A DNA stretch of 64,000 nt from Galeopsis tetrahit. Its lineage: Eukaryota; Streptophyta; Magnoliopsida; Lamiales; Lamiaceae. The stretch lies in NCBI GenBank assembly GCA_963675135.1, contig OY776119.1:75695727-75759726 (forward strand). The letters are read 5' to 3'. Of the stretch, positions 21,007 through 33,471 are shown piece after piece. Position numbers and translations under genes: made by a program. Numbering within the stretch: the first letter of the stretch is position 1; each line of letters begins with the position of its first letter. Under the pieces are notes generated by a model, which saw only the letters and a program-made list of their open reading frames with translations, was not told where the DNA came from and did not search any database.

Positions 21007-23013
21007 GAACAAGATGATTGGTTTTTCATTGATATAGCATTTAAGCATTACAAAGCATGATGTTAGTTAAGATCAACCAATCAGAGTATGTAATCAGAGC
21101 AAATACAAATCATAAGTATAAATGCACATTTCAGCAGCCATGAGCAATAAGGGACAAGGAAACTTAGCAGTTTCAGAGGTCTTCTTCAGGAGGTGGCACC
21201 ATCCCATACTGTGCCCAGACTCTCTTCTTTAGGTCCATAGCATCCTTGTTTGTTCCATTGAGTCCAAGTTTCAACTTCTCCATCTTATGTATTTTAATGA
21301 ATTCTTGGAGAATCCTTTGCTGATCAATGTAGCCTTGTACCTTTGGAGGCATGCAGATGATGGGACCAGAGGCTTTGAACTCCACTCTTGTTATATCTGC
21401 AGCATCAAAGTGTTTCTGATAAAGCTCTCTACGGTTTTCATACATAAACTGAGTAAAGATGGATTCAATGTCTTATATCCATCCATCTGCCTATGCCATA
21501 AAAGTCATAAACAAACTCCCTCTTTGCTTCCTCCCATTCATCATTCAGTTGTATTGGGACCCATTTGTCAAGATGGGGATACTTAGTGTATGATGCTCTC
21601 TTTCTCCTTGGCTTCTGAAAGTTTTCTCTTCTCAGGTCTCTTGCTCTGTTAGCTTCCATCAATGCTTCCATCTTTTCTTATGCTCTCATCATGGACAGTT
21701 TCTGCTGAATCTCAACATCTTTTCCAAAGCCTTCCTCAAATAACTTAGAGGGATCATCAGCAAGGACTGGTGCTCTCTTCTTCTTTTCAGGGCTTTTGGC
21801 CACTTCTTCTTCAGTAGCATCTTCAACAGTCTTGCTCCTTTTTTTATGTAGGCTCTTCATCAACTCTGAACTCAGCAGACAAATCCAGGTTGTTGGGGAA
21901 ATCAGTGAAGGTCTCTTCTCTTCTTTTGCTCTTCTTTACTTTCTTGACCTTCCCCCTAATTTGGACATCTTCAGCATCTTTGTCCAAACCTGCTGAACAA
22001 GATGATTGGTTTTTCATTGATATAACATTTAAGCATTACAAGGCATGATGACAGTTAAGATCAACCAACCAGAGCATGTAATCAGAGCAAATACACATCA
22101 TAAGCATAAATATTCATTTCAACAGCCATGAGCAATAAGGGACAAGGAAACTTAGCAGTTTCAGAGGTCATCTTCAGGAGGTGCCACCATCCCGTATTGT
22201 GCCCAGAGCCTCTTCTTTAGGTCCATAACCTCCTTGTTTGTTCCCTTAGGTCCAAGTTTCAACTTCTCCATCTTAAGTATTTCAATGAATTCTTGGAGAA
22301 TCATTTGCTGATCAATGTAGCCTTGTAGCTTTGGAGGCATGTAGATGATGGGACCAGGGGCTTTGAACTCCACTCTTTCTAAATCTGCAGCAACAAAGAG
22401 TTTCTGATAAAGCTCTCTATGGTTTTCATACATAAACTAAGTAAAGATGGATTCAATGTCTTCATCCATCCATCTGCCTATGACATAAAAGTCATAAACA
22501 AACTCTCTTTTTGCTTCCTCTTATTCATCATTCAGTTGTATTGGGACCCATTTGTCAAGATGGGGATACCTTGTGTCCATCTTGATCAGCAGCTGTGGCT
22601 TGAGCTTAGTGTATGATGCTCTCTTTCTTCTTGGCTTCTGAAAGTTCTCTCTTCTCAGGTCTCTTGCTCTGTTAGCTTCCATCAATGCTTCCATCTTCTC
22701 TTGAGCTCTCATCATGGACAGTTTCTGCTAAGTCTCAGGATCCTTTCCAAAGCCCTCTTCAAACAAATTTTTAAGGATCATCAACTAAGATTGGGGTTTT
22801 CTTCTTTTCAGGGCTCTTGGCCATTTCAACTTCGGCAACATCTTTAGCAGTCTTGCTCCTTTTTTATGTAGGCTCTTCATCAACTCTGAACTCAGCAGGC
22901 AAATCCAGGCTGTTGGGGAAATCAATGAAGGTCTCTTATCTTCTTTTGCTTTTCTTAACTTTCTTGACCTTCCCCCTGATTTGGACATCTTCAGCATTTT
23001 TGTCCAAACCTGC
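21007..23013 (-). repeat. ~1-kb tandem duplication inside the env-like region
   Basis: The block starting GAACAAGATGATTGGTTTTT recurs at 21,007 and 21,995, a period of 988 bp. Both copies carry the env-like C-terminus (ending PPPEEDL and PPEDDL), the YPHLDKWVPIQLND box and the 3' flank. The copies differ by scattered substitutions and short indels, so the duplication is not recent. The junction is at a GTCCAAACCTGCT word. Confidence 0.85.
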
Positions 23014-25906
23014 TGATTCACCACCTGGTCTTTGCTGCCATCTAGCACTTTCTTCTTGTAATGAGGCCATAGAGTTTTTCAGGGCAATTGCCAATTGCTC
23101 TTCTTCATCAAGATCCTCTATGTCTATTACCTTCTTGCCTTTTCCCTCAACTTTAGGCACTTGCTCTTTTCCTTTGCTGCCTTCTCCAATCTTCAAGGCA
23201 CCTTTGGCTCTAGCTCTTTCCCTTTCCCCATTTTTGGCAACATCAAAGCATTGGGGCTTAAGGTCACTCATTGTAGTAGTCAACAAGGATTGGGCCTGGT
23301 TCAGGGACTTGATCTCCTCAAGCAAATAAACATTCTCATCATGAATGTTCTCCAATCACTGCTCATGCTCAGGAAAACAAGAACAATCTTCATTTTCTGC
23401 TCCACAACCTCCTCAATTGTTGCCTTCAATGATGCATCAAGGTTGGTCTTGAGAAGTTCAGTGAGGTTGGCCACTGCAGATTCAGAGATCTTGGCAAGAA
23501 CATCTTTAGAGAACTTGGCAGATGCTTCCTTCACCATAGCCAATCTCATCTCTTCTGCTCTTTTCTTCTGAAGAGCACTTTTTTTCCAAGGGCTTGCTTG
23601 ACAACCAGTCTGAGAGCTTTGACATTTTTGTTGTGGTTGTCAATAAGCAGCTTCTGATCTTTTTTCGCTTTCCTTGACCTTTTGCACTTCAGTAGAGATA
23701 GTCTGCAGCCCAAATTCAACACCACTGATTCTTGCTTCTATAGTGGGTAGCACCACATCTTCTCAACCAGTGAGCTTCATCTCCACTGAGGTAAGTGTTC
23801 TACCTTTTTCATCTAAGGCTTCTGAAGTTTGTGCATGGGTAGTCTCTACTTGTTGGGCCAAGGTGTCCAACTTTGCTGAATGCTCTTCAAGTGCCACTTT
23901 TGATAGACTTGCATCAACTTGAACTGGAGCATCTGTGAACACATCTTTAGCAAAAAATTTATCATGGGTTATGCCTGCAGTATCTGCAAAGTAAAACTTG
24001 TTAGTGAAATCACCCTCATCACCCTCAATTTCTTTTTCATAAGGCCCTGACTGATCAGCAGCATTCTCCTCATTTTCAACTATTTTCTTTTCACCTTTGT
24101 TGGGATATGAATCCTGTAAACAATATTCTAATTGATGATTATGAGTTTTGATGGCCAAAAGCAACTTGAAGTTAATGATATATGTGGTTGAAAGTCATCT
24201 TAACTAAGTCATCTTAAGAAGTCATGAAAACTGAGTTTACTGATCTTATATGTTACTGATCTGATATATGAACTGTTAGGAACTAAGCTGATAATGTATT
24301 GTATAGACAGCTTATAGAATAGGACTTAGATATACTCTTCTGTATGTAGTTCAGATGATGTATAGATAGGTTTTATATATGTAAGTTTGTATTGAATTGT
24401 ATTCAGCATTGTAAAAGTTCAGAACAGTAGAATAGAACAAGATTAGAAGACAAAAGAAGACTCAGAAGACTACTCCAAAGTAAGAATACTATCAAGAGGA
24501 GTAAAGATGAAGCACATATGTATTCTGGAGATGTTCAGAACAAAAGTTGAGAACTGTGCTGACTGGCTCAGAACAGTAAAAGTCAGAACAGTAGTTTACT
24601 GTGCTGAGTTGGTGTGATTGAAGAATAAGTTTCGAAAACTTATTTAAGGAGTAACTGAAGATATTAGAAGATATGCTGACTTCAAGATAAGAAGTTAAGT
24701 CGGTTACAAAAAGAAGTTACAAGAAACGGGTAAGAGTTAGTTGAGAGTTAGTTTCACAAACTGCTAACTATCATACTAAAGTATATAAATACCATGTGAT
24801 CTTCTACTTGAAAAGACTACTGCTATTACTACTATTCAAAGCATTCAAAGAGCATTCAAGTATTCAAGAACTCACAGAGTTGAAGGAGATCAAATCAAGA
24901 GAAGAAGTCACCGTACTGAATTGAAGAATCAAAGGCTACTACTCAGAGAAGTTTTACTTTACGTTTTTAGTTTGTGATTTGTTGTAAAACAAGTGTGCTA
25001 GTTACTTGTGAAATTACTAGTAGATCGAAGATATACCTGGTGTATAATCGATAAGATCACAGTCTTAGTCTTGGGACTTTAAGCCACAAGAAACTCAAGA
25101 AGGAAGAGTTAATAAAATATCACGACTGAAGTTGTGAGAGTGGATGTAGACATTTGTCGAACCACTATAAATCTTGTGTGTTGATTTACTTACTGTTTAT
25201 ATTTGTTTAACATACATATTCAAGATCTAAATCTAAGTTGAGTATAAAACTGAAACTGGAAGTACTGATCTGACTCAGTAAGAACAGTACTATACAGAAC
25301 ACTATTCTGCATATAACTCTGATATTTTGAAAGATTTTTAAAAGTCTATTCACCCCTTCCCTCTAGACTTTTACTAGTTTAATCAATCTTAACTCAACTT
25401 TGGGACCAACAACCTTTATCATAGATAATCTCACAATCATGAAGAACAGACCTCCTCTCATCAAGGGATTCTTGAAGTATAAATTTGACTTCAAGAATAA
25501 TTTGTCCTTCCTCACTTACTCCATCCTCTCCCTCTATGTTTGGTACACTCACAATCTTAGTGATTACTACCTCTCTTTCATCCTCATCTCTCTCTTGTTT
25601 TTCAGGACCAATCTCCTTTTCAACACCTTCTCCTAAACCTGCATCTTCTACTGAGTCATCCTGAATGATTAAAAGCTGGTCAGTGTCCAATTCTGCTAAC
25701 ACTGATGAGGTTTTAACCAAACTAGCTTCTTCTTGGAAAGCCTCAACATCATTTGGTTGTTCCTTAGGCTCAGTTGAACCATCATGGGCTGATGCATCTT
25801 TGGTTGTGTTACCACCAGTGGTCAACACCTCTGAAGTATCAGAGCAACCCAGGTCACAACTTTGCACACTACTGCTCGGCGAGCTTCGTTCGAGACCTGG
25901 CATCAT
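21173..25906 (-). pseudogene. SIRE-type env-like ORF, decayed and interrupted
   Basis: Minus-strand pieces at 25,906-25,417, 24,097-22,785 and two copies of the C-terminus (22,715-22,161; 21,863-21,173) match, in order, the env-like region of the intact element at 56,274-60,991: acidic segment with VVITKIVSVP, LDSLAQQV-like coiled-coil segment with ALDEKGRTL, the FSKDVLAKISESAVANLTELL box, the LKPQCFDVAKNGERERARAKGAL block and the C-terminal WVPIQLND...PPPEDDL domain. Frameshifts and stops are many. A solo LTR splits it at 24,098-25,411. The protein's role in SIRE elements is unknown; it was called envelope-like for its position after pol. The 5' rest of the element is missing beyond 25,906. 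Confidence 0.85.
24098..25411 (+). mobile_element. Solo Copia LTR with 5-bp TSD
   Basis: Starts TGTTGGGATATGAATCC and ends TTTGGGACCAACA; ACCTT is duplicated at 24,093-24,097 and 25,412-25,416. No internal region is present, so it arose by LTR-LTR recombination. A TATATAAAT promoter word is at 24,782-24,790. Its 3' tail (TCTAGACTTTTACT...) matches those at 565 and 63,733. Confidence 0.92.
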
Positions 25907-26850
25907 AGATTATAACACTTCTATTTCAGTTGTTAATTTTTTGAAACGTTTGGGTCAATTGGATGTTACTTCGGTTTTACCTAAACCTTCTTTGTGTACT
26001 CCTTGTCAATTGGCAAAGAGCAAACATTTGTCATTTACTTTGAATAATAAGCGAGCATCCCGCGTTTTGGACCTTATTCACTGTGATTTATGGGGACCTG
26101 CCCCGGTGTGTTCTAATGATGGTTATCGTTATTATGTTATCTTTATTGATGATTATTCTCGCTTCACGTGGTTTTATCCTTTACGTGCTAAGTCAGACTT
26201 CTTCGGTGTTTTGGTTAGCTTTCATACCTTTGTGTGCAATCAGTTCTCTACCTCTATGAAAGTCTTTCAGAGTGATGGTGGTACATAATTTGTTAACGGC
26301 GGAGTTCGGGATTTCTTTTCCACCAGAGGTATTCATCACAGATTGTCATGTCCCTATACTTCTCAGCAGAACGGTCGTGCGAAGCGTAAACATAAACATA
26401 TCACCGATTCGGTATTCCATCTTCTTGGGAGGAAATTTGGTTTCTTGGAGTGCTAAAACGCAGTCTATCGTGTCTCGGTCTAGCTGTGAATCTGAATATC
26501 GTGCCATGGCCAACACTGCTCAAGAGAACATTTGGGTCACCCAACTTCTTTGCGAATTGGGTGCCTTACCCCCTGGTCGCCCTCTTTTTCTATGTGACAA
26601 TAAAAATGCTCTCTTTCTATCTCTGAATCCTGTTGCACATAAGCGGGCGAAACACGTTGATATTGATTGCCATTTTGTTCATGAACTTGTATCGTCTGGT
26701 CGCCTCGCTACTCAGTTTGCTCCCTCCGAGGTCCAAGTTACCGACATCTTCACGAAGAGTCTTCCTCGTCCCAGTTTTGAATTACTTCGTTCCAAGCTTT
26801 GTGTGTCCACTCACCCAATGCATCGCTTGAGGGGGGATAATAGGAAATAA
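25890..26850 (+). pseudogene. Copia remnant: integrase and RNase H with RT deleted
   Basis: From ~25,900 an integrase is readable: LCTPCQLAKSK zinc-binding end, DLIHCDLWGP, DDYSRFTWFYPL, and FQSDGG, followed by a stop at 26,286. A few more integrase codons (SQQNGR) follow, then near 26,400 the sequence jumps to RNase H (GGNLVSWSAKTQSIVSRSSCESEYRA, DNKNALFLS, KHVDIDCHFV) ending at 26,850. Reverse transcriptase is missing, so an internal deletion of about 1 kb is implied. A tract TTGAGGGGGGA at 26,827-26,838 is the likely PPT. The left edge abuts the env-like pseudogene. It is dead. Confidence 0.85.
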
Positions 26851-26972
26851 ATAATTTAATTATTATTTACCATATCTTGTAAACATTTCCTTTAATTATT
26901 TGTTATTATTTTCTTGTAAATCTCTTATACCTTAACTATATATATTGGAATTTCTCAATCACCTCATTAACG
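26839..26972 (+). mobile_element. Probable 3' LTR of the Copia remnant (partial)
   Basis: AT-rich sequence follows the PPT, with a TATATATATTGG word at 26,938. No matching 5' LTR exists in the window, so ends are uncertain. Confidence 0.4.
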
Positions 26973-26974
26973 GT

Positions 26975-28075
26975 GATCTCATACCTATTCTCACACCCCG
27001 ATTAATGCACCCCCAAAATTTATTGAGATAAATGCATCCACCCTTCAAATTGTCTTCAATACCCTTTACTCCCTTTTATCTATAAAATACACATTTACTA
27101 CACACACCCTCTCCAAACCCTAATTCCTCTCCATCATTTTCCACCCCCTTCCTTACCGTCGCCGCCGCACACCACCACTCGCCAGCAGCGGCTCCCTTCG
27201 CCGGCAACCGCCCCTCCCTTTCCCTCGAGTTCACCGGCGGGACGCCTCCACTCCCCCTCCCTCGATTAACCGGCCTCCCTCTCCCTCTCACCGACGGCCT
27301 TTCCCTCCGCGACTCCCTTCCCCCTCCTGCTTTTTTTTTGTTCATCCTCGACGGCCTTCCCCTCTCCATCGCCTGATCCCGTACGACCTCGTTGTCGCCG
27401 CTTCCTGATCGAAGATGCCGGCCACCCCCAATCCAGGTACGTTCATCCACCGCTGCGCTTGGTAAAGGTCGCGATTTTTAGCCTGCAATTTTTTTAGGGT
27501 TTTCTGCATAATTTTTTCTGTAGAATCCCTTTATTTTTTTTTTTAATATTTTCGACAATGTAATGTCTAGCACATACACTCTCGTCAACAACAATTTTTC
27601 GACGGAATTGTATGTGGTCGACATTATAGTGATGATTCTTTTTTTCGACCTTTCCAGACGGATCAAATATACTCTCGTCGATAAATTGTTATAGACGAGA
27701 GTGTATATGGTCAATATTACAATGTCAATTTAAAAAAAAAAAAAAAATCGACCTTTGTAGGTCAGACTATATACATTCTCGTCGATGAGAGTGTATATGG
27801 TCAACACTGGTTTGTCGAAAATTTTAAAAAAAAATTGGAGAAATTTTTAAGTTTTTTCTGAAATTTCTAATTTTTGTTTGGTGTTTGGTGGTGGTGGCGG
27901 CGACGGCGGCGACGACTGTTGCTATAGAAATTAGGTTTAGGGTTTAAAGGTGGAACAAGTGGTGCATTTAGTAGTGTAATATTAATCAAAGGGTATTTTG
28001 GAGTTTTTGCTCTATTATTTTATTCATAAATTGATTGGGGGAGTGCATATCTCCGAAATGGAGGTGTAAATAGTC
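26975..28075. mobile_element. Candidate TIR element carrying a promoter-like leader
   Basis: The outer ~60 bp are imperfect inverted copies: left CTATTCTCACACCCCGATTA then ATGCACCCCC; right, reverse-complemented, CTATTTACACCTCC then ATGCACTCCCCC, and both go on with an ATTTAT-rich block. Inside are a TATA-like CTATAAAATACAC at 27,081, a CCAAACCCTAATTCC leader, a strongly GC-rich segment (27,140-27,410) and ATG at 27,415 with eight codons ending at a donor (CCAG|GTACGT at 27,437). This looks like a gene 5' end inside a DNA element. No coding remainder is seen. The TSD is unclear. Confidence 0.45.
27560..27812. repeat. Palindromic repeats with ACACTCTCGTC core
   Basis: Four stretches carry TACACTCTCGTC or its reverse complement GACGAGAGTGTA, paired as hairpins: 27,665-27,712 and 27,768-27,800. 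Each is followed by TATGGTC and a TCGAC-type word. They fall within the candidate TIR element and may be its sub-terminal or regulatory repeats. Confidence 0.6.
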
Positions 28076-28149
28076 AAACTCATTTTAACTCTATAATAGA
28101 CAAAACCAAACATAGGAATCAAAATTCTAAAATTCTTGAATACAATCTA

Positions 28150-28395
28150 ACCTTAGACTCGGATGGAGGTATTTAATTTATGGATTTTAAATTCACCATT
28201 CAAATTCAGTACACTTGTTTGAATTATAATGAATTTTAAATACTTAAATTTTTGCATACACATTTTTTAGTTAAAATTGAGAGAATTTAAAATTCTTACT
28301 AAAATCATGTCATTTGAAATTCATCTATTTTTAAATTCTTTCATTTGAAAAACCTTCTCAAATTAAATCCCCTCATCCAAACACAACCTTAAATT
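28150..28395. mobile_element. Candidate Tourist-like MITE
   Basis: Inverted ends: CGGATGGAGGTATTTAATTT on the left and TGGATGAGGGGATTTAATTT reverse-complemented on the right; CCTTA lies on both flanks (28,150 and 28,389). Interior is AT-rich and non-coding. Confidence 0.5.
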
Positions 28396-28829
28396 TTTGA
28401 TCTGGGAATAATCTTTATCTTTATATATAAATTATATAATAACAAAATCTTCTACTACAAAGAGTAATTAAATTTTCCACCAAAAAAAAGTCATTAAATT
28501 TTAAATACCAAAATAAATTAAATATAGAAATTAAAAAATGCCGCAGCTAAAATGCACTCTCAAATTTTATTATGAGGAAGTCTTTCGTAAAAAAATTCAC
28601 CATGAAAATGAATTAATATTGTTAAATGGATTGATCAAAAGAAAACTATGACAATAAAATGTATGATATATAAAATAAAAAAAAAGGAGAACCTGAAATT
28701 ATAAGTTCACAGAGTCGAGGTGTGTCTAGAAAAACTCTACTCAAACACAAAATCCGCTCAAGCACCAAATGCAATAAAACAGTTGAAGCACAACAACAGA
28801 ATATACGAGAGAGAACTAGATATAAATAA

Positions 28830-28909
28830 GCGTCGGTCCGTTATGGACTCGAGTGCATGTTGTGCACCCTAGTCCATGTTGCATTTTTCAGTTTTACTGA
28901 CTTACATTT
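28830..28909. mobile_element. Left part of a Mutator-like MITE split by the Ale element
   Basis: TATGGACTCGAGTGCATGTT and the following GTGCACCCTAGTCCA block match the complete MITE at 34,542-34,763. The Ale Copia element interrupts it, and its middle resumes at 33,832 (GATAAATGGTGTTGCACTTT) to about 33,890. Its right end is lost. Confidence 0.8.
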
Positions 28910-29145
28910 TGTTAAAGGTATGAAATAGAGAACAAAATGGAGAAAATCATCAATCTCCACACAAGATTGAAAAATGTAGAAGATGAAGAAATCAGATTAT
29001 CTTCTGCTAAAAGTTAGTTTACAAAAATGAGGAGAAAGGTATTTATATACCTATAAAAAGAGATGGCCTAACTAACTAATTAGTAACTGCTAATCTATAG
29101 TTAAGAAACTAAATAACAGTTAAGAACCTAACTACAATCTTGACA
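28910..29145 (-). repeat. 3' LTR of the Ale element
   Basis: 236 bp, minus-strand ends TGTCAAG...TTTAACA. Same as the 5' LTR at 33,591-33,826. Confidence 0.95.
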
Positions 29146-32100
29146 CCCCCCCTCAAATTGGGCATGGATGTTGAAGAGGCCCAATTTGGACTTGAAATGA
29201 TTGAATGAAGAAGGTGGTAGAGGCTTTGTCATGATGTCAGCTAGGTTGTCCTGAGAAGGAATATGGATAAGGTTGATTACACCATTGTGGACCTTTTCTC
29301 TAGTGAAGTGGACATCTATGGAGATGTGTTTGGTTTTGTCATGGAAACACGGATTGTGGGCCATGGCATGAGCAGATTTGCTGTCTGTGTAGAGGGCTGC
29401 AGGTTGATCATGAAGGATATGGAGGTCTTTAAGGATGTATAGAATCCATTGGACCTCACATGTTGTAGTAGCTAGTGCCCTATATTCTGCCTCTGCAGAA
29501 GATCTTGCCACAGTGGGCTGCCTCTTGGATTTCCAGGAGATGAGAGATTCTCCCAAGTAGATTGCATATCCAGTGATGCTCTTCCTTGTATCTTGACATC
29601 TTGCCCAATCTGAGTCTGAAAAGGCATGAAGTTTAAAACTATTAGTAGAAGAGTAAAAAATTCCTTGCCCTGGATTACCCTTAAGATATCTAAGTAAACG
29701 ATGTACAGCAGCTAGATGAGCTGTAGTAGGTTTACTCATACACTGGGTAAGAACATGGACAGGGAAAGCAATGTCAGGTCTTGTTATGGTGAGATACAAC
29801 AATTTTCCTACAATGCTTCTGTAAGAGGTAGGATCAGTAAGTAAAGGAGCTTGTGCATTAAAGAAAGTGAGCTTTTGATCCATGGGAGTAGAAAAAGGTT
29901 TGCTATCTAAATAACCAAACTCATGAAGAAGATCTAAAGTGTACTTTCTTTGACACAAATGCAAACCTTTTGGACTCTTGGCCACTTCAATACCCAAGAT
30001 GTATTTCAAGGGACCAAGATCCTTAATAGTGAAAAGTTTGTGAAGATGATTTTTAATGGAAATGATGTCTGGGAGAGAGTTTCCTGTAACAATGAGATCA
30101 TCTACATAACAAAGAATAACAGTAAATGAAGAGGCAGTAGATTTGGTAAACAATGAGTTATCAGCAACAGATTGGATAAATCCCATAGTAATAAGAGAAT
30201 CAGATAGTTTTTGAAACCACTGTTTGGATGCTTGTTTTAATCCATACAAGCTTTTATTCAACCTACAAACTCTATTCTGAGTAATATACCCTGGAGGAGG
30301 TGACATATAAACCTCCTCATCCAAATCACCATGCAAAAAGGCATTATTAACATCAAGTTAGTGCAAATGCCAATTTTTAGCCACAGCTATAGCAAGCAAA
30401 ATTCTAACAGTAGTAATCTTAGCTACAGGAGAAAAGGTGTCAAAGAAATCAATACCTTCTTGCTGAGTGTAACCTTTGGCCACTAACCTTGCCTTGTACC
30501 TCTCTATTGAGCCATCAGCTTTGTATTTCACCTTATATACCCACCTGCAACCAATAGAATGTTTTGTGGGAGGAAGAGGGACAAGGGTCCATGTATTTGC
30601 CTTTTCAAGGGCCTGGAGTTCTATGTCCATGGCTTTCTGCCAATTAGGATCTTTTGCAGCCTGCTTATAAGAGGTGGGTTCTGTTATTTGTGAAATGTTG
30701 GCTGTATAGGATAGAAAGGGCTTGGAAAGATGGCCAGTAAACAAATAGTCAGAAATGGGATACTGTCTTCCTTTCTTAGTAGAGATGCTGGAATTAGAAG
30801 TGGAAGAAGGTAAAGAGGTTTGATAAACATCCAAATATGCTGGAGGATGTCTATGTCTATCAGATTTTCTAATAGGTTGATGAACAATAGTATCAGTACA
30901 AACAGTGGGAGGAGGACCAATATTGTTAAGATCCTGAATGTTATTGAGAGATGGGTCTAAGACATTAGGATTCTCACAAGTTTCAGAACACTGATCATCA
31001 TTAATAACAATAGGAGAAGAATGCACATTAGTGTTGACATCATGTAAGGACTGAGTGATATGAGTAGTAGCAAAAGGGAAAATGTGTTCAAAAAATTTGA
31101 CATTTCTGGAAATGAAGATCTTTCCAGAATTAAAGTCTAAGAGTTTGTAGCCCTTGGTACCAAAGGGATATCCCAGAAAAACACATTTAATAGCTCTAGG
31201 GTGAAACTTGTGCCTATTAGTAGTGAGGGTGTTAGCATAGCAAAGACAACCAAAAACTCTCATGTAAGAATAATCCACCTCCTTGTTATGCAGAAGCTGA
31301 AAAGGTGATTTATTTGAAAGGATAGGCAAAGGAGTTCTGTTAATTAAATGGGCAGCAGTGAGCACACATTCATTCCAAAATTTTAGGGGTAAGCTAGATT
31401 GAAAAAGGAGGGATCTAGCCACCTGGAGTAAGTGTTGGTGTTTTCTTTCAACCAAACCATTTTGTTGTGGGGTTTCCACACAAGAGGTTTGGTGAATAAT
31501 CCCTAAATTGTGATAGAAATCATGTAGCAAAAATTCAGTGCCATTGTCACTCCTTAAGATTTTTATTTTAGCATTAAACTGAGTATGAATCATATTTGAA
31601 AAATTAAGCAAAGAAACCTTAACATCAGATTTGTGCCTTAACATATAAATCCATGTGCATCTAGTAAAATCATCCACTATAGTCAAGAAAAATCTGTGCC
31701 CTGAATGAGAAATGGTAGAAAAGGGGCCCCATACATCACAGTGAATCAAATTGAAAGCACAATAAGAAACTGAGGTACTAATAGGAAAAGATAGTTTCTT
31801 TTGCTTAGCCAAAGGACGGATGTTGCAAACATGAGTCTTGTTTGTTGCTTTTACATTCAACTGGTCAATAGTAGACAAGTATTTAGTAGAGATATGCCCT
31901 AGTCTATAATGCCACAAATCAAAGGTACTAGAAAAGGAAGCAGAGTGTACAGGATTGATTGCAATCTTGAGAATGTAAAGCCCTCCAGTTTGTTCAGCAG
32001 AACCAATCACTCTCTTGGTGGATATGTCCTGCAAAACACAGTGTGAGGATAGGAAATTGACAGAGCAACTGGAGTATCTAGTAAGGTGAGAAATGGACAG

Positions 32101-33471
32101 CAAATTATGTGTAAAATCAGGTACATATAAGACATTATATAGGGTCAAAGAATCATTAAGAATGATGTTCCCTATATAAGTTGCTGTGGAAGTGGCATTA
32201 TTAGGCAAACTGATCTGAATATTTGATTTAGAGGGAGGGGTAGAAAACAAAGTAAAGTCAGAAGTCATATGGTCTGTGGCCCCTGTGTCTAAAATCCATG
32301 TGGAAAAATGTGAATTGTTGCCTAAAGAGTTAGAGCAAAAAGATGTACCTGAATTTTGAGGATTCCCAGGCTGATGCACAAAGGCCCCAGCTGCAGCATG
32401 TGGGGGAGAAGGAGGGTGCTGGCTTTGCTGTGTCTTAGTAAAGTTCAAGAACTGATCAAACAAATCTGGACAGACTAGAGGATTGGAAGCAACAGGGTCC
32501 CCTTGTAAGGGAGGGGGAAAAGCCATATTGGCAGAAGATGTGTTGTCAACAGGGGGTTTAGAACCTCTAGGACCTTTCCAACCAGGGGGAAAACCAATCA
32601 AATGAAAGCACCTATCTACAGTGTGGGTGGTGCCACCACAATGACTACACAAGAGAGGCTTCCTTTTGTTTTTGAAAAATTTTGGATTAGGCTGCCTAGA
32701 GAGCATGGCCACAGAATCAGTAGTAACAGGAAAAGAAGTATTTAAAGCTCTTTGAGACTCTTCCTGCAGGAGCAATGAAAAAACCTTTGCTAGGGGAGGG
32801 AAAGGGGATGTAAGGAGCAATTGACTGCGAAGAGCCGAATAGGAATCATCAAGGCCTATCAAAAATTTCATCACAGCATCCTGTTCTTGTGTTTTAGCAA
32901 TTTTCTTAGGAATATCACATTCACATGTTTTCAAGGCATCACAAGAGCAAGATAAGATAGGCCTAAAACTAAGATACTCATCCCATAGACTCTTAAATTG
33001 ATTGTAGTATGTAACAAGAGATTGACTACTCTGAGTAATGGAACTAAGACTTTTCTCTAAATGAAACACCCTAGTGCCATCAGAACTAGTGTATCGAATT
33101 TTAAGTTCGTCCCATACCTGTTGAGCGGATGAGAAATACTCCAGAGTGTGTTTGATATCCGGAGAGATGGAGTTGAGAATCCACATCAACACCAAATCGT
33201 TTGCACGAACCCAAGCGGCGAAGATGGCCGGATCATCGGCCTCAACGGGTTGAGGGAGCGAACCGTCGATTAAAGGCAGTTTATTCTTGACGCTCAGACC
33301 TCGTTTGATGGCATGACTCCAGGAGACGAAGTTCGAACCAATTAACGGATCGAGAGCTATCGCGACTGCAGGATTATCGTTGTGGTGCAGGGCGAGAGGA
33401 GAGAGAGGGTTCTTGGCTGGGTCTAGAGAATTCGGATCAGGCGCCATTGAAGAAAGTAGATGAACGGCCAA
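29128..33471 (-). pseudogene. Ale Copia gag-pol with one nonsense codon
   Basis: One frame runs from 33,471 (the ATG at 33,447, MAPDPNSLD, is the more usual start) to 29,128, broken only by TAA at 30,358-30,360, where the family has a Gln before LDVNNAF. Order: UBN2-type gag; zinc knuckle CSHCGGTTHTVDRC (~residue 275); protease LDTGATDHM (~395); integrase with DVWGPF, LRSDNGTEF and PQQNGLVERKHQ; RT with QQEGIDFFDTFSPVAK and YVDDLIVTG; RNase H with SDSDWA, SSAEAEYRAL, YTDSKSA and ADIMTKPLP. The integrase zinc finger has CNIR where CxxC is expected, so one zinc ligand is replaced by Arg. Full-length product is not expected without readthrough. It could still be mobilised in trans. Confidence 0.93.

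Noticed and set aside
22817..23571. Long plus-strand ORFs in the 22.8-23.6 kb region
   Set aside because: Antisense to the env-like pseudogene; Ser/Leu-rich composition follows from the opposite strand's Lys/Glu-rich code.
20829..25906. A host gene of large size on the minus strand
   Set aside because: All pieces align in order with the env-like region of the SIRE-type element and sit behind its PPT and LTR.
25665..26288. A 207-codon plus-strand ORF apparently fusing a new N-terminus to integrase
   Set aside because: Its first ~75 codons are antisense env-like sequence; the join is an accidental open frame at an element boundary.
27076..27450. A 124-codon Gly/Arg-rich minus-strand ORF
   Set aside because: Simple antisense reading of a GC-rich leader; composition only, no domain.
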